Below are positions 51,079 to 58,984 of a stretch of DNA of 64,000 nt, piece by piece (the stretch's first letter is position 1; every line of letters starts with the position of its first letter). The notes beneath the pieces were generated by a model. That model saw nothing but the letters and a program-made list of their open reading frames with translations. It had not been told where the DNA came from and did no database searches. The stretch lies in the NCBI RefSeq assembly GCF_011299575.1, contig NZ_CP049863.1, forward strand, positions 2,356,001 to 2,420,000. Reading direction: 5' to 3'. This DNA comes from Leucobacter viscericola. Lineage in GTDB: Bacteria; Actinomycetota; Actinomycetes; Actinomycetales; Microbacteriaceae. A program made the position numbers and the translations under genes.

Positions 51079-52323
51079 GTGACTTCGCAACACCGACTCC
51101 GTGCCATTCCCACCGAGGATCGCGCCTGGCTGCTGGCCGCTCTCGCCGATGCGCTTGAGGGCGGCGCACCCGTACTGCCCGTCGCAGACGGCGTGAATTC
51201 CGCAGAAGTCGAGCGGATCCTCGAGCAGCCGCTGCCGGCAGAGACCGCGCTTGTCATTCGCACCTCCGGCTCAAGCGGTGTTCCCAAGGCGGTCGCACTC
51301 TCGGCCAAGGCCCTCAAGTCGAGCGCCGAGGCAACCCACGAGGCGCTCGGAGGCCCGGGGGGCTGGCTTGTCGCGCTGCCGATCCACCTCATCTCTGGGC
51401 TGCAGATGCTGGTTCGCAGCGCGGCCTCGGGCATCGATCCCGTGTTCGTCGACGGCCCGTTTGATCCTGAAAAACTCTTACATGCCGCTGAGGGCATGAA
51501 CGTCGGGCGGCGCTACGTCTCCCTGGTTCCCGTGCAGTTCGCGCGCCTGCTCGACCTCGCCGAGAGCGACGAAGAAGCGGCAGATGCACTGCGCCGTTTC
51601 GACGCGGTGCTCGTTGGAGGGCAACAGATCTCGCTCGCGCTGCGGCAGCGCGCCCACGAACTCGGCGTCGCGCTCAAGCGCAGCTACGGCATGACCGAAA
51701 CTTCCGGCGGCTGCGTGTACGACGGCGTTGAGATCGGCGACACACGAGTGCGAATCCGCGGCGGCGAAGTGCAGCTGGCAGGATCAGCGCTGGCTCTCGG
51801 GTACCTTGGCGATCCCGAGCTGACCGCCACGAGTTTCATCGAAGAGACGGATCGCAACGGAGAACTCAACCGCTGGTACCGCACCGGCGACGCGGGTGAA
51901 CTGCTCGGTGGCATGCTCACCGTGACGGGCCGCCTCGACCGGGTGCTGGTCTCGGGAGGGGTCAACGTCTCGCTCGACCAAATCGAGCAGGTTGCCCGCG
52001 AATTTGCGGGCTGGGAGACGACCATCGCCCTCGCGACCGAGCATCCCGAGTGGGGCGAGCGGCCAATGCTGGTTGTTGAGACTCGAGAAGGATCCGTGCC
52101 GTTCGACGAGGTGCGCGCCGCGATCCGCGAAAAACTCGGACCGGCGGCAACCCCGGAGTGGGTAACCGAATCGCAAGAGATCCCACGTCTGCCAGGTGGC
52201 AAACCAGATCTTGTCGCGGTGGAAGAATGGTTGCGGCAACTGCGCGCGAGCTTTAGGGAGACCCGCGCTGCACAGGTCGCCCAGCCAGCGCGGCTGAACG
52301 CAGATAGTAAGGACACCAAGTGA
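51079..52323 (+). CDS. menE: o-Succinylbenzoate-CoA ligase
   Basis: The 414-aa adenylating enzyme has the ATP loop TSGSSGVPKAVALS, the SYGMTETSGGCVYDG motif, the hinge TGDAGELLGG and a C-terminal catalytic Lys region (IPRLPGGKPDLVAVEEW). It is shorter than typical ligases, which is usual for actinobacterial MenE. Assignment rests on its position between menB and menA and overlap with menA. It activates o-succinylbenzoate for MenB. Confidence 0.93.
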   Translation: MTSQHRLRAIPTEDRAWLLAALADALEGGAPVLPVADGVNSAEVERILEQPLPAETALVIRTSGSSGVPKAVALSAKALKSSAEATHEALGGPGGWLVALPIHLISGLQMLVRSAASGIDPVFVDGPFDPEKLLHAAEGMNVGRRYVSLVPVQFARLLDLAESDEEAADALRRFDAVLVGGQQISLALRQRAHELGVALKRSYGMTETSGGCVYDGVEIGDTRVRIRGGEVQLAGSALALGYLGDPELTATSFIEETDRNGELNRWYRTGDAGELLGGMLTVTGRLDRVLVSGGVNVSLDQIEQVAREFAGWETTIALATEHPEWGERPMLVVETREGSVPFDEVRAAIREKLGPAATPEWVTESQEIPRLPGGKPDLVAVEEWLRQLRASFRETRAAQVAQPARLNADSKDTK

Positions 52324-53276
52324 GCCACCCCAAGAATCTGAGCCGATCCGGCAATCCCGCAAAGCGCGCCGCCGCCGAGCGTCAGATGGAATCGGGCGAA
52401 CTCCCGTGCATCACCTGGCGAAACTGGGTTGACGGGGCGCGACTGCGCACGCTGCCGCTCGCGGTCGCGCCGGTTGCGGCGGGCGCGGGTATCGCACAGA
52501 TGCTGCACGCGTTCTCGTGGCCCCTGACCCTGCTTGCCCTCGCCGTCGCCGTGTTCTTGCAGATCGGCGTGAATTACGCGAACGACTACTCCGACGGCAT
52601 CCGCGGCACGGACGACTTTAGGGTCGGACCGGCCCGCCTCACCGGTTCCGGTTTGGTGAAACCCAAAAAGGTCCTCGTAACGGCGTTGGTCTTCTTCGGG
52701 CTTGCCGCAGTGGCAGGTCTGATCGCCGTGGTGATGAGCGAGCGCTGGTGGTTCCTCGCACTCGGAGCCGTTGCGATCCTCGCCGCCTGGTTCTACACCG
52801 GGGGCAAAAAACCCTACGGTTACGCTGGCCTCGGCGAGGTGATGGTCTTCATCTTCTTCGGGCTTGTTGCGACCGTCGGAACGGTGTGGTTGCAGACCGA
52901 GATCCAGAATCAGGATGCCTGGGTGGCCGGAGCCGGGGTCGGCCTGTTTGCCGTGGCCGTGCTCGTTGTGAACAACCTGCGCGACATTCCGACAGACACA
53001 CTCGCGGGCAAGCGCACCCTCGCCGTGCGAATGGGGGATCGGGCTTCGCGCTCGCTCTACATCGCCTGTGTGCTGCTGCCGTTTTTGCTGCCGCTGCTGT
53101 ACGGCACGCTGCTGCCGGGCATGATCCTGGTGTGGTTTGTGCTGGTGCTGGTGTTGCCCGCAGTCATCATTGTGATTACGGCAAAAACGCCGCGAGAGCT
53201 CATCCTGGTGTTGCAGCTGACGAGCTTCGCGGCGCTTGCGTATGGCGTTCTGGTTGGTGTCGCTTTCGCGTTCTAG
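52320..53276 (+). CDS. menA: 1,4-Dihydroxy-2-naphthoate polyprenyltransferase
   Basis: The 318-aa UbiA-family membrane enzyme has about eight membrane helices and the aspartate-rich motifs NDYSDGIRGTD and NNLRDIPTDTLAGKRT that bind Mg-prenyl diphosphate. It attaches the isoprenoid tail to the naphthoate ring and removes the carboxylate. The GTG start overlaps the menE stop by 4 bp, so translation is coupled. An N-terminal polar extension of about 35 residues precedes the first helix. Confidence 0.95.
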   Translation: MSHPKNLSRSGNPAKRAAAERQMESGELPCITWRNWVDGARLRTLPLAVAPVAAGAGIAQMLHAFSWPLTLLALAVAVFLQIGVNYANDYSDGIRGTDDFRVGPARLTGSGLVKPKKVLVTALVFFGLAAVAGLIAVVMSERWWFLALGAVAILAAWFYTGGKKPYGYAGLGEVMVFIFFGLVATVGTVWLQTEIQNQDAWVAGAGVGLFAVAVLVVNNLRDIPTDTLAGKRTLAVRMGDRASRSLYIACVLLPFLLPLLYGTLLPGMILVWFVLVLVLPAVIIVITAKTPRELILVLQLTSFAALAYGVLVGVAFAF

Positions 53277-53299
53277 CGCGGCGTGGCTACCCAGGGGCC

Positions 53300-53353
53300 G
53301 CTACACCCGTGCCCCAAAACCCCAAACCCCCAAACCCCCAAAACGGGTGTAGC
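53300..53353. repeat. Telomere-like CCCCAAA tract inside an inverted repeat
   Basis: GCTACACCCGT (53300-53310) and ACGGGTGTAGC (53343-53353) are perfect 11-bp complements. The 32 nt between them consist of four C-runs of 4, 4, 5 and 5 spaced by 3-4 A (53312-53339), so the minus strand has a textbook G-quadruplex motif. The right arm overlaps the left arm of hairpin A3, so the two hairpins exclude each other. Confidence 0.75.
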
Positions 53354-53398
53354 CATATTGCTAGTTGGCATTCGCTCAACTAGCAATATGGCTACACC
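53346..53398. repeat. Hairpin family A, copy 3
   Basis: Arms 53346-53367 and 53377-53398 are perfect 22-bp complements around a 9-nt loop, with the same stem as copy 1 but a different loop. It lies between the convergent menA and MFS genes and has no T-tract. Confidence 0.88.
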
Positions 53399-53411
53399 GG
53401 ATTGAGAAAGG

Positions 53412-54926
53412 CTAGGGCTTGGACGTCGCGGCAGCCGGAGCCGTCACCGTCTTGCTCTTGCCCGCAAGCATCGGCGGTTTCTTCATGAACAGCACGAAGA
53501 TCACGCCGACCGCCAGCACGGCGGCGGGCAGCAGGATCGTCTGCGACATGGCGGTCGCGAACGGTGTCGCGATCATCTCGGGCAGTGTGCCGCCACCGAA
53601 TCCGCCGGAGCCAGCCTCAGCGGCAGCGGGCAGGTTCGCCTCGAGGCGCGCCTGCATGAACGCGGCGATCGCAGCCGAACCGAGCACGGAGCCGATGGTG
53701 CGGGTGGTGTTGTAGATGCCGGATCCGGCGCCCGCCTGACGCGGATCGAGGTTTCGGGTCGCACTCGTGGCGAGTGGGCCCCACATACCTGCGTTGCCGA
53801 TACCCATGAGGGTTGAGGGCAGTAGGAGCATCCAGATGGGGGTGTCAACGTTCATGAGCGACGAGTACCAGACCATCGCAATGACCACGAACGACAGCCC
53901 GGGAACGAGCAGCAGGCGCGGGTCGAGGCGATCCAGCAGCTTGCCCGCGAACGGCGACAGGATGCCGGCGGCGAGGGCCATCGGAATCATCAGCAGCGCT
54001 GACTCGGTCGGCGTGAGCCCACGGGCGAGCTGCGTGAAGAACATCAGTGGCAGCGACATGCTCGTCACGGCGAAGCCGACGGTCGCGATGCCGAGGTTGG
54101 CCACCGAGAAGTTGCGATCCTTGAACAGGGCCATCGGCACGAGCGGTTCGCTGCGGGTCTTCGCCTGCTGCCAGATGAAGAGACCGAGCACCACGATGCC
54201 GGAGCCAATCAGCAGCCACACCGAGATCGGGCCCCAGATGACGCCCCAGTTGTAGGTCTGACCCTCTTGCAGGCCAAACACGATCAGGAAGAGCGCGATG
54301 GCGCTGAGCACAACTCCGAACCAGTCGAAGCGGTGTGGGTGCGTCTCGAGCTTGGGTACGAGAATCCACGCAAGCACAAACCCGATCACACCAACGGGCA
54401 CGTTGACGATGAAGATCCACTCCCAGCCGAGTCCGTCGACCAGCAGACCGCCGGCAAGCGGACCAACCAGCAGGGCAACACCCGAGGTAGCGCCCCACAG
54501 ACCCATCGCCGCGCCACGCTTGGCGGGCGGGAAGGTGCGGGTGATTACGGCCATCGTCTGCGGCGTCATGAGTGCCGCGCCGATGCCCTGGATCGCGCGC
54601 ATAATGACGAGTGTGGTGAGCGACGTCGAGAGGCCGCAACCCAGAGACGAGATCGTGAAGATCCCGAGCCCGATGAGGTAGATGCTGCGCGGGCCGAAGC
54701 GGTCGCCGAGGCGTCCGGTGATCAGCAGCGGCACGGCGTACGCGAGCAGGTAAGCGCTGGTCACCCACACGACGTTGTCGAGGTTGTTGGTATTGGGATC
54801 CAGCGCGGCCTTAATTGCGGGATTCGCGACGGACACGATCGTGGTGTCGACCAGGATCATAAAGAACCCGATGACCATGGCCCAGAGAGCGGGCCACGGG
54901 CTGCGTGGTTTTGTAGTGGAGTTCAC
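53412..54926 (-). CDS. MFS multidrug exporter of the DHA2 (EmrB/QacA) family
   Basis: The 504-aa protein has 14 predicted membrane helices. The DHA2 motifs LDTTIVSVANPAIK-like (here VDTTIVSVANPAIKAAL) in helix 1 and GRLGDRFGPRSIYLIG after helix 2 are present, and motif C is SGVALLVGPLAGG. It probably exports toxic compounds by proton antiport. It overlaps the padR gene by 4 bp and is therefore in one operon with its probable repressor. Confidence 0.92.
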   Translation of the reverse strand: MNSTTKPRSPWPALWAMVIGFFMILVDTTIVSVANPAIKAALDPNTNNLDNVVWVTSAYLLAYAVPLLITGRLGDRFGPRSIYLIGLGIFTISSLGCGLSTSLTTLVIMRAIQGIGAALMTPQTMAVITRTFPPAKRGAAMGLWGATSGVALLVGPLAGGLLVDGLGWEWIFIVNVPVGVIGFVLAWILVPKLETHPHRFDWFGVVLSAIALFLIVFGLQEGQTYNWGVIWGPISVWLLIGSGIVVLGLFIWQQAKTRSEPLVPMALFKDRNFSVANLGIATVGFAVTSMSLPLMFFTQLARGLTPTESALLMIPMALAAGILSPFAGKLLDRLDPRLLLVPGLSFVVIAMVWYSSLMNVDTPIWMLLLPSTLMGIGNAGMWGPLATSATRNLDPRQAGAGSGIYNTTRTIGSVLGSAAIAAFMQARLEANLPAAAEAGSGGFGGGTLPEMIATPFATAMSQTILLPAAVLAVGVIFVLFMKKPPMLAGKSKTVTAPAAATSKP

Positions 54927-55558
54927 TGCTGTGCTGCCTTTCGGTGCAGTTCATATTTGGCAGGGGTGGCGGTGATGCCGCCACCCCACGGAAAATTGGG
55001 GGTCGAGATGCACTCGATCGCTGCGGTGTTGCTGCGTAGGTCGGCATCGAGCAGGATCGCCGTGCGCTCGAAGTTGAGCAGGTACTGCTCGGGCGTGCCC
55101 TCTTGGCGGGTGGCCGTGAGCTCGGCCTCCACGGTGACGAGGGCCTCTGCGAGAGCGTCTCGCCGCTGAGTGAGTAGTTCGACGGCCTCTTCGAGCGGCA
55201 GATTGTGCGCCTCCGCGAGGGCAACTCCGTAGGCGATGGGGTGGTCGATGCGAGGAAGCTCGTGGCGCACCCAGGTGGTCACGGCCTCGCGACCGAGCTC
55301 AAGGAGCGTGTAGGTGGTTCTTTCGGGGCGGTTGCCCTCGCGATCCACGCGCACCTCGGCGATGTACTGCTCCTTCTCAAGCTTCGCGACCGTGTGGTAG
55401 AGCGCGCCCTTGGTGACGGAAACGAGCCGATCGCGCTTACGCTGCTTCAGCAGACACAGCATCTCGTAGGGGTGCATGTCGTCTTCGTAGAGCAGTGCAA
55501 GCAGCATGATCCCAAGGGGAGTGAGCTTGACGGCAGTGCGAGGCATGAGATGGTCCAT
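54923..55558 (-). CDS. PadR-family transcriptional regulator
   Basis: The 211-aa protein has the PadR winged helix (LTPLGIMLLALLYEDDMHPYEM start, VTKGALYHTVAKLEKEQYIAEV recognition part) and a Vir-like helical C-terminal domain for dimerisation. It is the first gene of the padR-MFS operon and likely represses it. Start 55558 or 55546 (PRTAVKLTPLG) are both plausible. Confidence 0.9.
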   Translation of the reverse strand: MDHLMPRTAVKLTPLGIMLLALLYEDDMHPYEMLCLLKQRKRDRLVSVTKGALYHTVAKLEKEQYIAEVRVDREGNRPERTTYTLLELGREAVTTWVRHELPRIDHPIAYGVALAEAHNLPLEEAVELLTQRRDALAEALVTVEAELTATRQEGTPEQYLLNFERTAILLDADLRSNTAAIECISTPNFPWGGGITATPAKYELHRKAAQQ

Positions 55559-55577
55559 TCGTAATAGTTCGTATGGA
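55554..55577. promoter_or_regulatory. Dyad over the padR start
   Basis: GTCCAT and ATGGAC half-sites flank an AT-rich centre that overlaps the start codon of padR. This would suit autoregulation. The arms are short, so the call is weak. Confidence 0.35.
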
Positions 55578-56046
55578 CTATAGCACCGCGGGTGGGGTTG
55601 CGCGCAAGCCCGGGGTGGGGATCGTGCGTGTTTCGCTGTGGAATCCGCGCTTTATTGCGGGGCTGCTCGCGTGGGCGCGACCAGTTGCGGTCGGAGAAGC
55701 AGAACTAGCCGCGAGCGCAGTTCGATCTCGAAGTTGCGGTTCAGTGTCGAGGCTGCAGTTCGCTGCCGAACCCGCGTTTCACCATCGATCCCGTGTTTCA
55801 ACGCCGAGCCTGCGTTTCACCGCCGAGCCTGCGGTTGACCGCCGAGCCTGCGGTCCCTAACTGCAGGCTCAGCGGTGAACCGCAGGTTCGGGCCCGAGGC
55901 GCAGGTTCGAGCCTGAGATGCAGGTTCGAGCCTGAGATGCAGGATCGCGCCCGAGACGCGGGTTCGGGCCTGAGGTGCAGGTTCGGGCCCGCGATGCAGG
56001 TTCGAGCCCGAGATGCAGCGTCGGCTGCAATCTCTTTCGGGCGAAA
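55559..56046. other. 488-bp gene-free region dominated by a minisatellite
   Basis: Apart from the padR promoter and the 19-bp repeats described separately, nothing gene-like was seen. Open frames across the repeats have repetitive composition and no ribosome sites. Confidence 0.6.
55715..56014. repeat. Head-to-head 19-bp minisatellite
   Basis: Seven diverged 19-bp units of the type CTGCGTTTCACCGCCGAGC fill 55715-55847. After a short junction, eight units of the inverted type GCAGGTTCGAGCCTGAGAT fill 55863-56014; two of these (55901 and 55920) are identical. The 24-bp segments at 55828-55851 and 55863-55886 are complementary with two mismatches, so the junction can form a large hairpin. The period is not a multiple of three. 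Confidence 0.85.
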
Positions 56047-56478
56047 CTAAGCTCGCGTGCCCTGCTCGTCTTGAGGGGCGGGATCATTAGCATCGGCGGG
56101 ATCGCCAGCGACGTCGGGATCACCAGCGGCGTCGGGATCGCCAGCGGTATCAGAATCGATGCCAACCTCAGAGCCGTCGCTCGCCTCAGCAGGTGCAGCT
56201 TCGGCAGCGGGAGCCGGATCCTCAGCGCCATCCAGTGCGTCATCCTCAACGATGTCGTCAGCGGTGCGCTCGCGGTTGCGCCAGTCGTAGATGCTCTCGG
56301 AGGCGGCAGCGCGTGGCTTTGCGAGGAAGATGATTGAGAGTGATACCCCGATCAGGGCGGCAAACACGGCGGAGAGCCACGGCCAGATCCCGAGCAACAT
56401 CAGCACCACAAAAGGCGCCACGAAAAAGAGCAGACGCAGCACGATGTATATGAACCAGGCAGAACGGGGGTTACTCAC
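56047..56478 (-). CDS. DUF4229-family membrane protein
   Basis: The 143-aa protein has two membrane helices near its N terminus (IYIVLRLLFFVAPFVVLMLLG region and LSAVFAALIGVSLSIIFL) and then a charged segment with SIYDWRNRERTADDIVEDD. A long acidic tail of D-x-A-G-D-P repeats ends it. DUF4229 has no known function and is common near menaquinone genes in actinobacteria. The GTG start follows TAAACT (56486-56491, minus strand) by 7 nt. Confidence 0.78.
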   Translation of the reverse strand: MSNPRSAWFIYIVLRLLFFVAPFVVLMLLGIWPWLSAVFAALIGVSLSIIFLAKPRAAASESIYDWRNRERTADDIVEDDALDGAEDPAPAAEAAPAEASDGSEVGIDSDTAGDPDAAGDPDVAGDPADANDPAPQDEQGTRA

Positions 56479-56542
56479 CCGACCGAGTTTACCCGGGCCT
56501 TCTGAGACTTCGCACGCCCCGCCCGATACCAGGTGAAACGGG

Positions 56543-56548
56543 TAGCAT
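56543..56548 (+). promoter_or_regulatory. -10 element of the PLDc_N-menD unit, leaderless start
   Basis: TAGCAT lies 6 nt before ATG 56555 with no ribosome site between them. Confidence 0.45.
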
Positions 56549-56554
56549 TGCGGT

Positions 56555-57034
56555 ATGGTGCGTTTCGTGATCATCGGAATTGTCATCGCCGTAGCGTTTA
56601 CGCTGTACGCGCTGGTCGATGCGGCGATGACTGATGGCGCCCGCGCGCGCGGAGTGAGTAAACCCGTGTGGGTTCTGCTTGTGATTGTGCTTCCCGTTAT
56701 TGGCGGTCTGCTGTGGTTCATGATCGGCAAGGGAGCGACACCGGCGAAGCGACCCACCCCGCCAGACGACGATCCACGATTCGCCGGAACCCGCATGTCG
56801 AAGGCCGCCGTAGACGAGCACATGCGTGATCTCGAGGCCCGCCTTCGCGAGCTCGACGACGAGGTTTTTCCGGGTGAGGATCAGGCAAAGGCGAAGGATC
56901 CCGCGCCGCAAACGGGCCAGAAGCCTGCGGCTCAGGATCCGGCCCCCCAGAAGCCTGACGACGGCAAGGCAGATACAACCGACCCCGAGGTCAAACCAAA
57001 ACCTGACGGCGACGCAGGCGCGGCCCGCAAGTGA
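56555..57034 (+). CDS. PLDc_N-domain membrane protein
   Basis: The 159-aa protein has two membrane helices with the PLDc_N pattern (ALVDAAMTDGARARGVSKPVWVLLVIVLPVIGGLLWFMIGK is its span), also found at the N terminus of cardiolipin synthases. A soluble coiled segment (VDEHMRDLEARLRELDDEV) and a Pro/Lys/Asp-rich tail follow. No catalytic phospholipase domain is present. It overlaps menD by 4 bp and is cotranscribed with it. Its role is unknown. Confidence 0.82.
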   Translation: MVRFVIIGIVIAVAFTLYALVDAAMTDGARARGVSKPVWVLLVIVLPVIGGLLWFMIGKGATPAKRPTPPDDDPRFAGTRMSKAAVDEHMRDLEARLRELDDEVFPGEDQAKAKDPAPQTGQKPAAQDPAPQKPDDGKADTTDPEVKPKPDGDAGAARK

Positions 57035-58911
57035 GCGGTGTTGAATCGCCGGCACCGGCAGTAGCGTCGATGTTTGCGGTGGAGTTGCTCGCTGAGCTGA
57101 TCCGCCGTGGAGTTCGTGATGTTGTGGTCTGTCCCGGATCCCGATCCCAGGCCCTCGCTCTTGCCGCGGCCGCGGCCGAGCAGGCGGGGGCGATGCGGCT
57201 GCATGTGCGCTCGGACGAGCGCTCCGCTGCGTTTTTTGCCCTCGGCGTTGCACGTGAAACCGGGCAACCCGCCCCCGTCATCGTGACGAGCGGGACCGCC
57301 GTTGCAAACCTGACTCCGGCCGTGCTGGAGGCTCACGAGGCACGCGTGCCGATGATCCTGCTCACGGCGGATCGACCGCCCGAGCTGCACGGTATTCGCA
57401 GCAACCAGACTACGGCGCAGGCCGGCATGTTTGAGCGTTTCGCGCGGCTGTCTCTCAACGTACCCGCGCCTGAGTTCGGCGATGACGGGGATCTGCGTCG
57501 TGATGACGACCGGGATCCGAGCCGCCTTGCAATCGCAGCGCTCGCTGCGGCGAACGGATTTCCAGGTGAGGCGCCCGCTGGCCCTGTGCAGTTGAACCTG
57601 GCGTTTGCTGAGCCACTTTCGGGCACGGCAGGTTTTGACGAGATGATCGCCGCCGGGTTCGAGCAGGCGGCGGAGGATGCCGCGTATGCGGCCGACGCGG
57701 CGGCTCAGCGACCGCGCGGGGCCGTGCAGCGAAGCACCGCAGAGGGCTGGGAGATCCACCTGGGCGAGTGGTCGGACTCGGAGTCATTTGTGTTCGGGGC
57801 CGTGAGTGGCTCGGCGTCGAGCGGCGCCGATCCTGAGCCAACCGAACCTCCGTTCGCCGTCGTCGTTGCGGGTGAGGGTGCAGGCCCCGAGGCCGAAACC
57901 TTCGCGCACGCAGCAGGCATCCCGCTGCTCGCCGAGGTCGTGAGTGGAGCGCGCTTTGGGCGTGAGGCCATCACCGCGTACTCGACGCTGCTCGACGATC
58001 CCCGGCTTGGGGGCCTTGTTGAGCAGGCGATCGTGTTCGGGCACCCCACGCTGACCAGGCAGGTTCCTGCACTGCTAAAACGCGATGACGTCGAAGTGAT
58101 TGTTGTGGACCCGCACACCAGTACGGACCATTTCAACCCGAGTCGCCGCGCTCGCATCGTGCGATCCGCGATTGTGGCCGATGAACACAATCCGCGTTCT
58201 CTGCACGGCTGGCTGGGAGCGTGGGTCGTTGCGGATCGCGCCCTGCAGCGCGAGCGCAGCACCCTGCACGAACCCGATCTTGATGCAGCTCTCGCGAGCG
58301 GTTACAAGGAGCGCAACGCTTACGCCCGCGCCGAGGTTGCGGTGATGCGCGAGGGCGTGACCCGTGAACTGCTCGTTGAAAGTGTGTGGCGGGCGACGTG
58401 GCCGCACGACCGCCTGATGCTTGCGGCGTCTCGCCTGGTGCGGGTGCTCGACGGCCTCGCCCCCGCGCGCCGTCTCGAGGTGTGCTCGAACCGCGGACTC
58501 GCCGGCATTGACGGTACGGTCGCGACGGCCCTCGGTGTTGCTACTGCCAGCCAGGCCGCGCAGGATCCTGCTCAGTCTGTCGGCACCACCCGCGTGCTGC
58601 TCGGTGATCTCGCGCTGCTGCACGACGCCGGATCACTGGCCCTAGCAGCGGGTGAGGATCGCCCGCGCATCCAGCTGTTTGTCGGCAATGACGGCGGTGG
58701 CACGATTTTTGACGGTCTTGAGGTTGCGGGATCCGCCTCACGATCGGCCTTTGACCGGGTGCTGTACACCCCGCAGAAGGTGTCGCTCTCGGCATTGGCC
58801 GAGGCCTACGGGTGGGAGTATCGACTCGTGTCGACCCGCGGCGAGCTTGAGCAGTTGCTTACGGTGCCGGTTACCGGGCCGATGCTGGTGGAGGTTCCGC
58901 TGGGGCGGTAG
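57031..58911 (+). CDS. menD: SEPHCHC synthase MenD
   Basis: The 626-aa thiamine-diphosphate enzyme joins isochorismate and 2-oxoglutarate, the first committed step of menaquinone synthesis. The N-terminal domain shows VCPGSRSQALALAAA and a RSDERSAAFFALG segment with the catalytic Glu. The C-terminal TPP domain shows FVGNDGGGTIFDGL. Two low-complexity inserts (about residues 150-170 and 250-275) make it longer than the usual 550-580 aa. The GTG start overlaps the preceding gene. Confidence 0.95.
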   Translation: MSGVESPAPAVASMFAVELLAELIRRGVRDVVVCPGSRSQALALAAAAAEQAGAMRLHVRSDERSAAFFALGVARETGQPAPVIVTSGTAVANLTPAVLEAHEARVPMILLTADRPPELHGIRSNQTTAQAGMFERFARLSLNVPAPEFGDDGDLRRDDDRDPSRLAIAALAAANGFPGEAPAGPVQLNLAFAEPLSGTAGFDEMIAAGFEQAAEDAAYAADAAAQRPRGAVQRSTAEGWEIHLGEWSDSESFVFGAVSGSASSGADPEPTEPPFAVVVAGEGAGPEAETFAHAAGIPLLAEVVSGARFGREAITAYSTLLDDPRLGGLVEQAIVFGHPTLTRQVPALLKRDDVEVIVVDPHTSTDHFNPSRRARIVRSAIVADEHNPRSLHGWLGAWVVADRALQRERSTLHEPDLDAALASGYKERNAYARAEVAVMREGVTRELLVESVWRATWPHDRLMLAASRLVRVLDGLAPARRLEVCSNRGLAGIDGTVATALGVATASQAAQDPAQSVGTTRVLLGDLALLHDAGSLALAAGEDRPRIQLFVGNDGGGTIFDGLEVAGSASRSAFDRVLYTPQKVSLSALAEAYGWEYRLVSTRGELEQLLTVPVTGPMLVEVPLGR

Positions 58912-58984
58912 ACAGTGTTTAGTTCGAAGCGCTTGGCGGCGGGCTGAACGACGATCCGCCGCACAACCCGCACGCCCCAACGGT

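Noticed and set aside
47325..53398. Family-A hairpins as ordinary terminators
   Set aside because: There is no T-tract on either strand, and copy 1 lies between divergent genes where no terminator is needed.
55573..55860. Small open frames across the minisatellite
   Set aside because: They encode only repeat translations without ribosome sites, and the 19-bp period shifts frame each unit.
55715..56014. Possible CRISPR array
   Set aside because: The 19-bp units are directly adjacent, with no spacers, they reverse orientation midway, and no cas genes are present.
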